A stretch of 64,000 nucleotides of DNA, from the NCBI RefSeq assembly GCF_008801915.1, contig NZ_VZOV01000004.1, positions 247,131 to 311,130 on the forward strand, given 5' to 3'. The first letter of the stretch is position 1; every line of letters begins with the position of its first letter. The stretch is from Cupriavidus gilardii (lineage in GTDB: Bacteria; Pseudomonadota; Gammaproteobacteria; Burkholderiales; Burkholderiaceae). The notes under the pieces are model-generated. The model searched no databases and was not told where the DNA came from. It saw only the letters and a program-made list of their open reading frames with translations. Made by a program: the position numbers and the translations under genes. Below, piece by piece: positions 17,411-26,324 of the stretch.

Positions 17411-18292
17411 ATGCGCCATCTCGACCTCGAACTGCTGCGGACGCTGGTCGCCATCGCCGAGCACACGACCTTTGCGGCCGCCGCCGACGCGACGCACAAG
17501 ACCCAGTCCGCGGTGACCCAGCAGATGCAGCGGCTGGAGGAGCAGGTCGGGCTGCCGCTGTTCGACAAGCAGGGCCGCAGCAAGCGGCTGTCGCCGCATG
17601 GCCAGAAGCTGCTCGAATACGCCAAGCACATGCTGGCGATCAACGACGAGGCGCTGCGCGCGCTGCGCGAGGGCAATCTGGAAGGGGCGCTGCGCATCGG
17701 CGCGCCGCACGATATTGCCGACACGATGCTGCCGCCGCTGCTGGCGCATATCGCGCGCAGCTCGCCGAAGCTGCAGCTGGAAATCCATGTGGGACGCAGC
17801 CCCTTCCTGATGGAATCGCTGCGCCGGGGCGAGATCGATCTGACGCTGTCGACGCGCAGCGATCCGACGCTGGAAGGCGTGGTGTTGCGGACTTCACCGA
17901 CGGTGTGGATCTGCGCGGCCGACTACGTGCATGACATTTCGCGGCCGGTGCCGCTGATCCTGGCCGACGAGCCCAGCCTGTTCCGCCGGCTCGCGCTGGA
18001 GGCGCTGGAACTGGCCCAGGTGCCGTGGCGGCCGGGCTATCTGGCGCCGAACCTGATCGGCATCAAGGCCGCGATCCGCGCCGGCCTGGGCGTGACCGCA
18101 CGCAGCATCGAGCTGCTCGGACCCGACATGCGCGTGCTCGGCGAGAACGACGGCATGCCGCGCCTGCCGGACGTCGCGTACTACCTGTGGATGCGTCCCG
18201 ACGTGATCAATCCGGCCACGCGGCAGGTCTACGAGATGCTCAAGTCCACGCTGGGCCTGAACGCGACCGCGGCTGGATCCTTGCCGGCCTGA
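17411..18292 (+). CDS. LysR-family regulator of the sulfur cluster
   Basis: The 293-residue protein has a helix-turn-helix (residues 3-62, with [19 protein letters not shown]) and a substrate-binding domain. The ATG at 17411 matches the LysR family start ([12 protein letters not shown]). The frame is open far upstream, but that part runs antisense through the dioxygenase gene. Divergence from the thiol dioxygenase suggests control of that operon, perhaps in response to a thiol or sulfinate. No ribosome-binding site is visible, because the inverted repeat occupies that position. Confidence 0.9.
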   Translation: MRHLDLELLRTLVAIAEHTTFAAAADATHKTQSAVTQQMQRLEEQVGLPLFDKQGRSKRLSPHGQKLLEYAKHMLAINDEALRALREGNLEGALRIGAPHDIADTMLPPLLAHIARSSPKLQLEIHVGRSPFLMESLRRGEIDLTLSTRSDPTLEGVVLRTSPTVWICAADYVHDISRPVPLILADEPSLFRRLALEALELAQVPWRPGYLAPNLIGIKAAIRAGLGVTARSIELLGPDMRVLGENDGMPRLPDVAYYLWMRPDVINPATRQVYEMLKSTLGLNATAAGSLPA

Positions 18293-18428
18293 TTCCTTCA
18301 CGCGTTTCCTTCGCACCCATCCACCTCACGCTTGCGCCAGGCCTTGGTGGCCCGCAGCAGCGGGCAACACAGCCGATACCGCTGGTTTCGGCCGGCCGCT
18401 TGCATGGCTGCCGGCCTTCGCATAGACT

Positions 18429-18446
18429 AACCAAAACGTTTTGGTT
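18429..18446. promoter_or_regulatory. LacI-type operator, perfect 18-bp palindrome
   Basis: AACCAAAACGTTTTGGTT is a perfect palindrome with the central CG typical of LacI/GalR-family operators. It lies 136 bp upstream of the NCS2 permease start. The LacI gene at the end of the same cluster (22306-23364) is the obvious candidate binder. Confidence 0.65.
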
Positions 18447-18582
18447 CGGCAGTTTTCTAACATTCAGCGGCGAAATACGCACAGACGGGCGCATAGACGC
18501 ATGGACACGCCGGCGCGGCTCACCGACCGCGCCACCGACGCATTCACCAATAGACGCCGCTGTCATCCAAGGAGGAGACCCC

Positions 18583-19914
18583 ATGTCCCAACCCGCAATC
18601 GCGGCCGTCGACGAGGTATTGCCATGGCGGCGGCTGTTCGCCTTCGGCATGCAGCATGTGCTGGTGATGGCCGCCTCGCCCATCGCCTCGGTATTCCTGA
18701 TGAGCAAGGCGCTCAACTTCCCGCCCGCGCTGGCGATGCAGCTGCTCAGCGCGACCTTCGTGATCTGCGGCCTGGGCACCTTGCTGCAGTCGTTCGGGCC
18801 CAAGGGCATCGGCGCGCGGCTGCCGTTCATCATGCTGCCGGGCGGGGCGCCGATCGTGCTGTTCATCCTGATCGCGCAGCAGACCGATGTGCAGACCGCC
18901 GCCGGCGCGGTGATCCTGACCGGCGTGTTCTATTTCCTCGTGCTGCCGGTGTTTCGCCGCTGCCTGCGCTATTTCCCCGCGGCGGTGGTCGGCACCATGC
19001 TGTTGCTGGTGGCGATCAATCTCGCGCAGGTATCGGGCAAGCTGATCGCGGGGCAACCGGGCACGCCCGGCTTCGGCGCGCCGATCAACCTGCTGCTGGC
19101 ATTCGCGACGATCGCCTTCACCGTGCTGTTCTCGCGCGTGCTGACCGGCATGCTGGGGCAGCTGGCGATCCTGCTGGGGCTGCTCGGCGGGGCGCTGGTG
19201 GCGGTGGGAATCGGCGCCTTCCACAGCGAGCATCTGTCGCTGTGGCCGGTGCTGGCGTTGCCCTCCGCATTGCCGTTCGGCATGCCGAAGTTCGACCTGA
19301 TCGCCGCGATACCGCTGATGGTGTTCTCGATCGTGTCGATGGTGGAGGCCACCGGTCAGACCATCGCGATCGGCGATGCGGTCGGCAAGCCGATCGACGA
19401 ACAGCGCGACGTGCCCCGCACGATTCGCGGCGATGCCTTGACCTCGCTGCTGGGCGGGCTGTTCGGCACTTCGCTGATCATCACCAGCGGCGAGAACATC
19501 GGCATCGTGCGGGCGACCGGCGTGCGCTCGCGCTTCGTCACCGCGGTTTCGGGCGGCATCCTGGTGGTATTCGGCCTGCTGGCGCCGGTGTCGTCGCTGA
19601 TCGCCGCGATTCCGGAAGCGGTGGTCGGCGGCACCGGGCTGATCGTGTTCTGCATCGTCGGCACCATGGGCATCGACATGCTGCGCAAGGTCGATCTGCG
19701 CGACCACGCCAACATGTACATCGTCGCGGTGGCGCTCGCCGTCGGCCTGCTGCCGATCCTGGTGCCCGGCATCTATGCCAGCGTGCCGGCCAACATCCGC
19801 ATCCTGGTGGGCAACGGCGTGGCGATGGGCGCGATTACCGCGGCGCTGATGAACTTCCTGTTCTTCCATACCGGGCTGCGCCGCGGTGTGGGGAAGGTGC
19901 CGGTCGCGCATTGA
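18583..19914 (+). CDS. NCS2-family nucleobase:cation symporter
   Basis: The 443-residue protein has about 12-14 hydrophobic segments and the NCS2 (uracil/xanthine/urate permease) pattern, including the MVEATGQTIAIGD segment in TM8 and a SGENIGIVRATGV stretch in TM10 that contributes to substrate binding. The start at 18583 has an AGGAGGAGA ribosome-binding site. Members import purines or pyrimidines with protons. A downstream deaminase-type amidohydrolase, a TSUP permease, an upstream LacI-type operator and a LacI gene suggest an inducible nucleobase-utilisation cluster. Which nucleobase cannot be told from sequence. Confidence 0.88.
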   Translation: MSQPAIAAVDEVLPWRRLFAFGMQHVLVMAASPIASVFLMSKALNFPPALAMQLLSATFVICGLGTLLQSFGPKGIGARLPFIMLPGGAPIVLFILIAQQTDVQTAAGAVILTGVFYFLVLPVFRRCLRYFPAAVVGTMLLLVAINLAQVSGKLIAGQPGTPGFGAPINLLLAFATIAFTVLFSRVLTGMLGQLAILLGLLGGALVAVGIGAFHSEHLSLWPVLALPSALPFGMPKFDLIAAIPLMVFSIVSMVEATGQTIAIGDAVGKPIDEQRDVPRTIRGDALTSLLGGLFGTSLIITSGENIGIVRATGVRSRFVTAVSGGILVVFGLLAPVSSLIAAIPEAVVGGTGLIVFCIVGTMGIDMLRKVDLRDHANMYIVAVALAVGLLPILVPGIYASVPANIRILVGNGVAMGAITAALMNFLFFHTGLRRGVGKVPVAH

Positions 19915-19945
19915 GTTCGCGTTTGATCGTCGCGCCGGTTTTTTT

Positions 19946-20061
19946 CCCTCTCCCGCTTGCGGCAGAGGTGGGGAGAAGGAAAGGGCCTTCGTCATGGCTG
20001 CGGCTGGCTGAACAACCGCCGGTTTCCCTCTCCCCGATCCTTTCCCGCAAGCGGGAGAGGG
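19946..20061. repeat. 116-bp element with perfect 17-bp terminal inverted repeats
   Basis: The left end CCCTCTCCCGCTTGCGG and the right end CCGCAAGCGGGAGAGGG are exact reverse complements. A weaker inner complementarity (GGGGAGAAGGAAA against TTTCCCTCTCCCC) means the whole element can fold into a long hairpin. It fills the gap between the NCS2 permease and amidohydrolase genes. The form is that of a MITE or REP-like dispersed repeat. It could also attenuate read-through between the two genes. Confidence 0.75.
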
Positions 20062-20116
20062 TGCGATTCATCCAGGCGCATGCCGCTGCATGCATGCGCC
20101 GCAACCCGTAGAACGT

Positions 20117-21589
20117 ATGTCGCTTTTTCCTTCCGCTTTGCCCGATCCCAATTCCAATCCCGAGCACGCCGCACTGCGTCCCGCGTCCTTCGACCGCCCG
20201 CAGGTCCTGCTGCCCGAATGGACGCTGCTGCGCGACGGCATCGTGCGCGACCACGCGATCGTGGTGCAGGACGGCCGCTTTGCCGCGGTCGGCCCGGGCG
20301 CGCAGATCGCCGCGCAATTTCCGCATCTGCCCACGCTGGCGCTGCCGCGCATGCTGCTGATGCCCGGCATGATCGACACCCATCATCATCTGACGCAATC
20401 GTTCGGCAAGTCGCTGGTATTCGGCGAGCCGTCGGAGATTTTCCGGCGCGTCTGGGTACCGCTGGAGGGCAGCCTGACCGAGACGCATCTGTACCTGTCG
20501 TCCAAGCTCGCCGCGCTCGAGGCGCTGCGCGGCGGCTTCACCACGGTCTGCGATGCCGGCACGCGTGCCGATGCGGGACTGGAGGCGATCGCGCAGGCGG
20601 TCGGGGAGGCCGGCGTGCGCTGCGTGCTGGGCCTGATCTGCAACGATCGTCCCGGCGGCCAGACTCTGGACGCCGCGCCGATCCTGCGCCGTGCCGAACG
20701 CCATCTGGCGATGTACGACGATCACCCGCTGGTGGTGCCGTCGCTGGCGATCTCGATTCCCGAGGTGGCCAGCGATGCGATGCTGCATGACGTCTATCGG
20801 CTGTGCGAGGAAGCGGGCCGCGTCTTCCAGACGCACGCCAACGAGCATCTGGTCGCCGTGGAGCGTTCGCTCAATGCACGCCGCCAGCGGCCGATCGAAC
20901 ATCTTGACGCGGTCGGCGCGCTTGGGCCGGCCGCGCTGCTGGCGCACGCGACGCTGGTGACGCCGCACGAAATCCGCCTGCTGGCCGAGCGGGGCGCGGC
21001 GGTCGCCTACAACCCCGTCGCCAGCGCCTGGAAGGGCAATGCGGTAGCGCCTGCTGAAACCATGGCGACCTTCGGCGTACGCCTGGGCCTGGGCACCGAC
21101 GGCACCCGCAGCGACGGCTTCCGCCTGCTCGACCATGCCGAGGCCGCGCAGCGCTTTGCCTTCGGCATCGGCGTCGGCGATTCATCCTGCGGCGCAGGCT
21201 GGCGCTGGCTCGACATGGCGACGCACGATGGCGCCGATGCGGCGGGCCTGGGCAAGCTCACCGGCGAGATCGCGGCCGGCAAGCAGGCGGACTTCCTGCT
21301 GCTCGATTGCGATGTACCGGAGCTGACGCCGTCGTGGGACCTGAGCTGGGAGCTGGTGCGGCTGGCCAATCGAGACCAGATCCGCGGCGTCTTCGTCGAC
21401 GGGCGGCTGCGCCTGTGGGACGGCTGGCCGCTGGACTGGGACGCGCGTGCGCTGATGGCGGAGATCCGCCAGATGGCCGAGCAGACCATCGCCAACGCGC
21501 CGATCACCAAGCTGCACGATCCGGCGGACGTCCATCGCGCCGCCTGCGCGGCTTCGCTGCGGACCGCAAAGGGCGGGGCGCAGGCATGA
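20117..21589 (+). CDS. Amidohydrolase, ATZ/TRZ-type deaminase
   Basis: The 490-residue metal-dependent hydrolase has the deaminase ligands in order: HTHHHL (about residues 89-94), HANEH, the HATLVTPHE segment and GTDGTRSD. It resembles the group with guanine, 8-oxoguanine and S-adenosylhomocysteine deaminases and AtzB/TrzN. Its position beside an NCS2 nucleobase permease favours a purine or pyrimidine-like substrate. The start is uncertain: 20117 and an in-frame ATG at 20090 both lack clear ribosome-binding sites. The stop codon overlaps the start of the TSUP gene (ATGA), so the two are translationally coupled. Confidence 0.85.
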   Translation: MSLFPSALPDPNSNPEHAALRPASFDRPQVLLPEWTLLRDGIVRDHAIVVQDGRFAAVGPGAQIAAQFPHLPTLALPRMLLMPGMIDTHHHLTQSFGKSLVFGEPSEIFRRVWVPLEGSLTETHLYLSSKLAALEALRGGFTTVCDAGTRADAGLEAIAQAVGEAGVRCVLGLICNDRPGGQTLDAAPILRRAERHLAMYDDHPLVVPSLAISIPEVASDAMLHDVYRLCEEAGRVFQTHANEHLVAVERSLNARRQRPIEHLDAVGALGPAALLAHATLVTPHEIRLLAERGAAVAYNPVASAWKGNAVAPAETMATFGVRLGLGTDGTRSDGFRLLDHAEAAQRFAFGIGVGDSSCGAGWRWLDMATHDGADAAGLGKLTGEIAAGKQADFLLLDCDVPELTPSWDLSWELVRLANRDQIRGVFVDGRLRLWDGWPLDWDARALMAEIRQMAEQTIANAPITKLHDPADVHRAACAASLRTAKGGAQA

Positions 21590-22299
21590 TGCTCGATACG
21601 ACGATGCTGAGCGTCTGGCTCGCCGTGTTCGCCGGCGCGCTGGTCCAGGGCACCACCGGCATGGGCTTCGCACTGATCGTGGTGCCGGTGCTGGCGCTGG
21701 CCGCGCCCGCGATGCTGCCCGGTTCGCTGCTGATCGCGATGCTGCCGCTGAACGCCTATGTCGCCTGGCGCGAGCGGCATGCGATCGATCTGCGCGGCGC
21801 AGGCTGGATCAGCGCCGGACGGCTGGCCGGCACCTTCGGCGGCCTGTGGGTGCTGGTGGCGGTGCCGATGGCCTGGCTCAATGCGCTGGTGGGCGGCAGC
21901 ACGATCCTGGCGGCAGTGGTGTCGCTGCTTGCGCCGGCCTTCACGCCGGGCAGGGTGACGTTCGCCTCGACCGGGCTGATTACCGGCGTGACGGAGACCG
22001 CCACCGGCGTCGGCGGGCCGCCGCTGGCGCTGGCCTACCAGCACGCACCGGTGGCGACGCTGCGCGCGACCGTGGCGCTGTGCTTCCTGGTGGGCGAGGT
22101 CATCTCGCTGATCGTGCTGGCGGTGAGCGAGCGCCTCGGCGCGCCGCAGTGGCACTACGCACTGGGCATGCTGCCGGTGCTGGGCGCCGGCATGCTGGCC
22201 AGCCATCTGGTGCACCGGCGCATCAACCAGCGCATGCTGCGCCTCGGCGTGCTGGTGTTCGCGCTGGTATCGGGACTGGTGGTGCTGGTGCGCGGCTGA
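21586..22299 (+). CDS. TSUP-family (TauE/SafE) membrane transporter
   Basis: The 237-residue protein is almost entirely hydrophobic, with seven or eight predicted helices and the duplicated TauE/SafE motif seen at GTTGMGFALIVVPVL and GVTETATGVGGPPLAL. Such proteins export or import sulfonates, sulfite or small carboxylates. The ATG overlaps the stop codon of the amidohydrolase. It may export a deamination product or import a related substrate; neither is certain. It converges with the LacI gene six bases downstream. Confidence 0.87.
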   Translation: MMLDTTMLSVWLAVFAGALVQGTTGMGFALIVVPVLALAAPAMLPGSLLIAMLPLNAYVAWRERHAIDLRGAGWISAGRLAGTFGGLWVLVAVPMAWLNALVGGSTILAAVVSLLAPAFTPGRVTFASTGLITGVTETATGVGGPPLALAYQHAPVATLRATVALCFLVGEVISLIVLAVSERLGAPQWHYALGMLPVLGAGMLASHLVHRRINQRMLRLGVLVFALVSGLVVLVRG

Positions 22300-22305
22300 C
22301 GCTGC

Positions 22306-23364
22306 TTACGCCGCCGACGCAGCCGATGTAGCGGACGACTCGCGCGGCACCAGCTCCGGCAACGGCGCCGCAACGCAAGACCGTTCGTGCCGGCCCGAGA
22401 CATGTTCGAACAGCAGCTCGACGGCCTGCGACGCAACCCGTTCCAGATGCAGATTGACCGCCGTGATTGGCGGCCGATGGCTCCGTGCCCGAATGCCATC
22501 GTAGCGGGTCACTACCATCAGGTCCCGCGGCACCTGCTTGCCGAGCGCTTGCGCATGCGCGATCGCGCCGACCGCGAACGCATCGACCGGCGCGCACAGC
22601 GCATCGATGTCCGGCTGCTCGCGCAGCAGCGCCGCGCAAGCGGCCGCGCCGCCCGCTTCGCCTTCGCTCTCCTGCGCGGTGACGATATGGCAGGGCAGCC
22701 CGGCCTCGGCGACGAAGGCGCGATAGGCGCGCTCGGTCTCGACATAGGATTGGCGTGGCGTGGCGCCGATCAGCAGGCCGATGCGGCGCCGGCCCTGCGC
22801 GTGCAGATGCTCGAGCAGCAGCCGCGCGGTGTATTCGGATTGCAGATCGACGAAGGGCACCGGATCGTCGGTGCCGGGCTCGCGGCCGATCGACACGATG
22901 CTGACGCCGCGCTGGCGCAGCAGCGCGATATGCGCGTCGTTGGCGACCGGCTCGATGACGATCGCGCCATCGATGTCCAGGCTGTCCAGCAGGCCGCCCG
23001 CACCCTCCAGCGGCGGCACCAGCACCACGCCAATGCCGCGGCCCAGCGCCGCTTCGGCGGCGATTGCCGCCACTTCCATCATGAAGCCCAGGCGCGAGGT
23101 GCCGCCTGCCACCGCGAACGGCATCGACGACACCAGCGCGATGCTGTTGGCGCGTCCCGAACGCAGCCGCTGCGCGCGGACACTGGGCCGGTAGCCGAGT
23201 TGCTGGGCAATCTGCTTGACCCGCGCCCGCGTGGCCGGATCGACCACGCCGCGATCGTTCAGCGCATGCGATACCGTCGTCAACGAGACGCCGGCCTCCC
23301 GGGCCACGTCATGGATGGTGATGCGTCGGGGCGGGACGGATGCGCTCGGCCTCGGGTCTTTCAT
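22306..23364 (-). CDS. LacI-family transcriptional regulator
   Basis: The 352-residue protein has a LacI headpiece (TIHDVAREAGVSLTTVSHALN, about residues 15-35, hinge helix to about 70) and a periplasmic-binding-like effector domain. It faces the NCS2/amidohydrolase/TSUP unit and lies next to its 3' end. The perfect operator at 18429-18446 is of LacI type and upstream of that unit, so local repression with a nucleobase-like inducer is likely. I do not see a matching operator upstream of its own gene. Confidence 0.92.
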   Translation of the reverse strand: MKDPRPSASVPPRRITIHDVAREAGVSLTTVSHALNDRGVVDPATRARVKQIAQQLGYRPSVRAQRLRSGRANSIALVSSMPFAVAGGTSRLGFMMEVAAIAAEAALGRGIGVVLVPPLEGAGGLLDSLDIDGAIVIEPVANDAHIALLRQRGVSIVSIGREPGTDDPVPFVDLQSEYTARLLLEHLHAQGRRRIGLLIGATPRQSYVETERAYRAFVAEAGLPCHIVTAQESEGEAGGAAACAALLREQPDIDALCAPVDAFAVGAIAHAQALGKQVPRDLMVVTRYDGIRARSHRPPITAVNLHLERVASQAVELLFEHVSGRHERSCVAAPLPELVPRESSATSAASAA

Positions 23365-23480
23365 GCGGTGCGGTCAACGGAGCAGGGTGATGGGGCAGGG
23401 CGATGTGGCAGCGCGGCACGACAGGCGCCGTGGCAAGCATACACCAGCGATCGCGCTGCTCCGTCATGCCACTCGCGTCG

Positions 23481-24302
23481 TCAAGCGGTCACCGCAACGA
23501 CATGCGCCGATATCCGGCCCTCGATCGGTCCCTCGCCGAACTGGCTGCGCAGCGCGGCCTCGCAATAGTCGGTGGCCCGTTGCATCGCGTCGCCGCCGCG
23601 CGCCTCGAGCTCGGCGCGCATCGGCGTTGCCTGGCAGAAGCCGAGCGCCGGCACGCGCGCCGATTCGGCACGGCTGCGCCTGGCGACCGTGTCGAAATCG
23701 GGCGCCGTGGCGAAGCCGCCGGCGCGCAGGTCGCCTTCGATACGGTCGCGCTGGTGGTAGCCATGCGGGGTGCGGGCCATGAAGTCGGGCGGCGAGTCCG
23801 GAAAGCATTCGGCCAGCGCGCGCGACACCGCGTGCGCAAACTCGTTCTCCTCGATGCGATCCCAGACATTGAACAGCAAGGTGCCGCCGGGCTGCAGTAC
23901 CCGGCGTGCCTCGGCAAATGCCCTGGCCTTGTCCGGAAAGAACATCACGCCGAACTGGCACACCACCAGATCGAAGCTGCCATCGTCGAACGGCAATTGC
24001 AACGCATCGGCCTGGCGCCATTCGGCCACGCGGCCGCTCAGGCCGATCGCCTCGGCGCGCGCCAGCATCGGCGCATTCAGGTCGGTGACGACGAGTTCCG
24101 CCTCGTCGGGCAGCACCTTCGCCATCGCGCGTGTGACAGCACCAGTGCCGGCGGCGATCTCCAGCACGCGGGCAGGGCGCCGCGCGCCGACACGGCCAGC
24201 GATGTCGTCGGCATAGGGCTGGAAGATCATCGGCACCAGGTATTGCTCGTACAGCTCGGGAATCGGGCCCGTGAACAGCTTGTCGGTGTTCGGTGTGGTC
24301 AT
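23481..24302 (-). CDS. Class I SAM-dependent methyltransferase
   Basis: The 273-residue protein has motif I VLEIAAGTGAVTRA near residue 50, followed by motif II (ELVVTDLNAPML), a post-II aspartate and FDLVVCQFGVMFF. This is the Methyltransf_11/UbiE-like pattern. The start at 24302 has a GGAG eight bases upstream; the frame extends further but without signals. The acceptor is unknown. It stands alone between a LacI gene and a hypothetical protein. Confidence 0.85.
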   Translation of the reverse strand: MTTPNTDKLFTGPIPELYEQYLVPMIFQPYADDIAGRVGARRPARVLEIAAGTGAVTRAMAKVLPDEAELVVTDLNAPMLARAEAIGLSGRVAEWRQADALQLPFDDGSFDLVVCQFGVMFFPDKARAFAEARRVLQPGGTLLFNVWDRIEENEFAHAVSRALAECFPDSPPDFMARTPHGYHQRDRIEGDLRAGGFATAPDFDTVARRSRAESARVPALGFCQATPMRAELEARGGDAMQRATDYCEAALRSQFGEGPIEGRISAHVVAVTA

Positions 24303-24641
24303 GGTGAGTCTCCTGGCAGGCTGCGGAGCAGGGCGCTCGCCGCTTGTTTGGCCTGCCAGTTCATCGTAGACGGCGGGGGCCCGCACGGCGACGCGAGTTC
24401 GCTGCGGCCCGACGCGCTGCGGACGCCAACCGTTCGGCTGCCCAACGCCGGTGCGAACGAACCGCGTACTTGTGCTTTTGCGTTTGCCTTGTACGTAATT
24501 GGGCGGCATGCAGGACGAACCACTTCGCCGGTATCGGCGCGACACCTACGATCCGCGCATCGCCGTTCCGTGTAGTCGGTCGGCGATCGGCGCCCCGCGC
24601 CTCCCACCATTTCCGAATCACCAGACGACAGGAGTCCGATC

Positions 24642-24995
24642 ATGCAAACAAACCGTACCCCGTTGCTTCCGACCCATCTCGCAATCGACATGGCGGCGAT
24701 CGATGTCAATCGCCCCTGGGAGGATGGTTACGGACTGCTGCAGGAATCCCGCATTCGGGTCGATGCCGATGCCCGCCAGCAAGGCCTCTGTAGCCGCTTC
24801 TGGTCCGATTACCCGCGGGTGGCAGCCGGGGCGGTTGCCGGTGTCGCGTTCGGCCTGGTAGCAGGGGCGAGCGGCGCCACCTTCGCCGCCACCCATGACT
24901 GGGCCGCCGCCGCCTCGGTGTTCGGGCTGGGCAATGTGCTGATCGGCTGCGTCGCGGGATGCCTGCTGAACCTGGCGGAGCGGCCAATCCGATGA
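24642..24995 (+). CDS. Small hypothetical membrane protein
   Basis: The 117-residue product has a hydrophilic N-terminal half and two predicted helices in the C-terminal half (VAAGAVAGVAFGLVAG and VFGLGNVLIGCVAGCLL). An AGGAGT ribosome-binding site lies seven bases before the ATG. I do not recognise a family. The good translation signal and clean boundaries suggest a real gene. Confidence 0.6.
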   Translation: MQTNRTPLLPTHLAIDMAAIDVNRPWEDGYGLLQESRIRVDADARQQGLCSRFWSDYPRVAAGAVAGVAFGLVAGASGATFAATHDWAAAASVFGLGNVLIGCVAGCLLNLAERPIR

Positions 24996-25029
24996 TCCAC
25001 GGGTCGCCACGACGAAGCCGCACTGGTCG

Positions 25030-25341
25030 TCAAGCGGCCGTCGGGTGATATCCGGGCTCGGCCACGGCAAAGGCCGTGCCGCGATGCGCCAGCGGCGGAC
25101 AGATCCACTGCTGGTTGATCTGCCGCTTCAGCGCGTTCGCTGCCGCACCGGCCAGCCGGACCTCGCGCTGCCAGCCCTCGGTCAGCACCGCTCCCCACGG
25201 ACCGAGGTCCAGGCACGTGACATGGCGCGGCTGCACAGACTCGGCCCATGCGGGAAAATCGATCGGCGCTGCGCGGCCGCCTGGCGGAATGGGGCGGCGG
25301 GATTCGGCGGCTCTGGACAGCGCAATCCGGGCCGCAGCCAT
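25030..25341 (-). CDS. Hypothetical protein of about 103 residues
   Basis: This minus-strand frame fills most of the gap between a membrane protein and an exported oxidoreductase. Its translation has a balanced composition (for example CLDLGPWGAVLTEGWQREV) unlike the Arg/Ala-rich shadow frames nearby. The ATG at 25341 lacks a clear ribosome-binding site and longer starts are possible. No family is recognised. Confidence 0.4.
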   Translation of the reverse strand: MAAARIALSRAAESRRPIPPGGRAAPIDFPAWAESVQPRHVTCLDLGPWGAVLTEGWQREVRLAGAAANALKRQINQQWICPPLAHRGTAFAVAEPGYHPTAA

Positions 25342-25456
25342 CGTAGTGCGACATGGAGAGCGGCCGCATTTTGGCCTAGAGTGGCGACAGTCACCGCGGC
25401 AACGCAGCGTTCGCGCCGGTCCGCCTGCCGCGGCTCGCCGTTCGGAGGACATCGCC

Positions 25457-26314
25457 ATGGATCGCTTGTTCATGCGTCGGCCCGCGCGCCTGTTGTGGCC
25501 TTCGCATCGATTGCCGCCGCTGCAGCGGCCCAATCCCCGCCGGCGACGGCTGCTGGCCATTGCCGGGGGCGCGATGCTGCTGCCGGCCGCATGGCCCGGA
25601 CCGGCCGCGGCACAATCGCCATCGCCATCGCCACAGCAGGCCGTGCCCAGGCCATCGGGCAGCAAGCCGATGCAGATCGGCGTGATCGGCAGCGGCCGCA
25701 TCGGCGGCACGGTGGGCGGGCTATGGGTCAAGGCCGGCTATCCGGTCCTGTTCTCGTCGCGGCATCCGGAGCAACTGAAGCCGCTGGTCGACGGGCTCGG
25801 CCCGCTTGCACGCGCCGGCACCGTGGCCGAGGCGGTCGCCTTCGGCGACGTGCTGTTCATCGCCGTGCCCTACGGCGCGTTGCCCGAGGTCGGCAAGGAG
25901 CATGGCCGAGGGATGGCCGGCAAGGTGGTGCTCGACGCCACCAACGCCTATCGCCATCGCGATGGCGCGGCAGGCGAGGACGCACTGGCCAACGGGATCG
26001 GTCCGACCACGGCGAAGTATCTGCCCGGTGCGCGCATCGTGCGGGCCTTCAATTTCACCAGCGCCAGCGATTTCGCGACCCGGCACCACCAGGAACCGCG
26101 GATTGCAATCCCGATCGCTGGCGACGATCGGGCCGCGCTCGACACCGCCTCCGAACTGGTACGCGCCGCCGGCTTCGAGCCGGTCGTCGTCGGCCCGTTG
26201 AAGATCGCCGACAGCTTCGCGCCCGGCGGGCCGCTGTTCCGCCAGGTCGGCAACGCCGAGGAACTGCGGCAGAAAGCGAGGGCGGCAGTTCCTGCACCGC
26301 CCCCCGGACGTTAG
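25457..26314 (+). CDS. Exported NADPH-F420-reductase-like Rossmann protein
   Basis: The 285-residue protein begins with a long basic signal, RRRRLLAIAGGAMLLPAAWPGPAAA, that resembles a Tat signal. From about residue 73 it has a dinucleotide-binding start MQIGVIGSGRIGGTVGG and an F420/NADP oxidoreductase fold with a DATNAY segment. Such proteins bind NADP in the cytoplasm; a Tat signal would send the folded, cofactor-loaded protein to the periplasm. A GGAGG ribosome-binding site lies eight bases upstream of the start. The substrate is unknown. Confidence 0.78.
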   Translation: MDRLFMRRPARLLWPSHRLPPLQRPNPRRRRLLAIAGGAMLLPAAWPGPAAAQSPSPSPQQAVPRPSGSKPMQIGVIGSGRIGGTVGGLWVKAGYPVLFSSRHPEQLKPLVDGLGPLARAGTVAEAVAFGDVLFIAVPYGALPEVGKEHGRGMAGKVVLDATNAYRHRDGAAGEDALANGIGPTTAKYLPGARIVRAFNFTSASDFATRHHQEPRIAIPIAGDDRAALDTASELVRAAGFEPVVVGPLKIADSFAPGGPLFRQVGNAEELRQKARAAVPAPPPGR

Positions 26315-26324
26315 CGGTCGGCCG

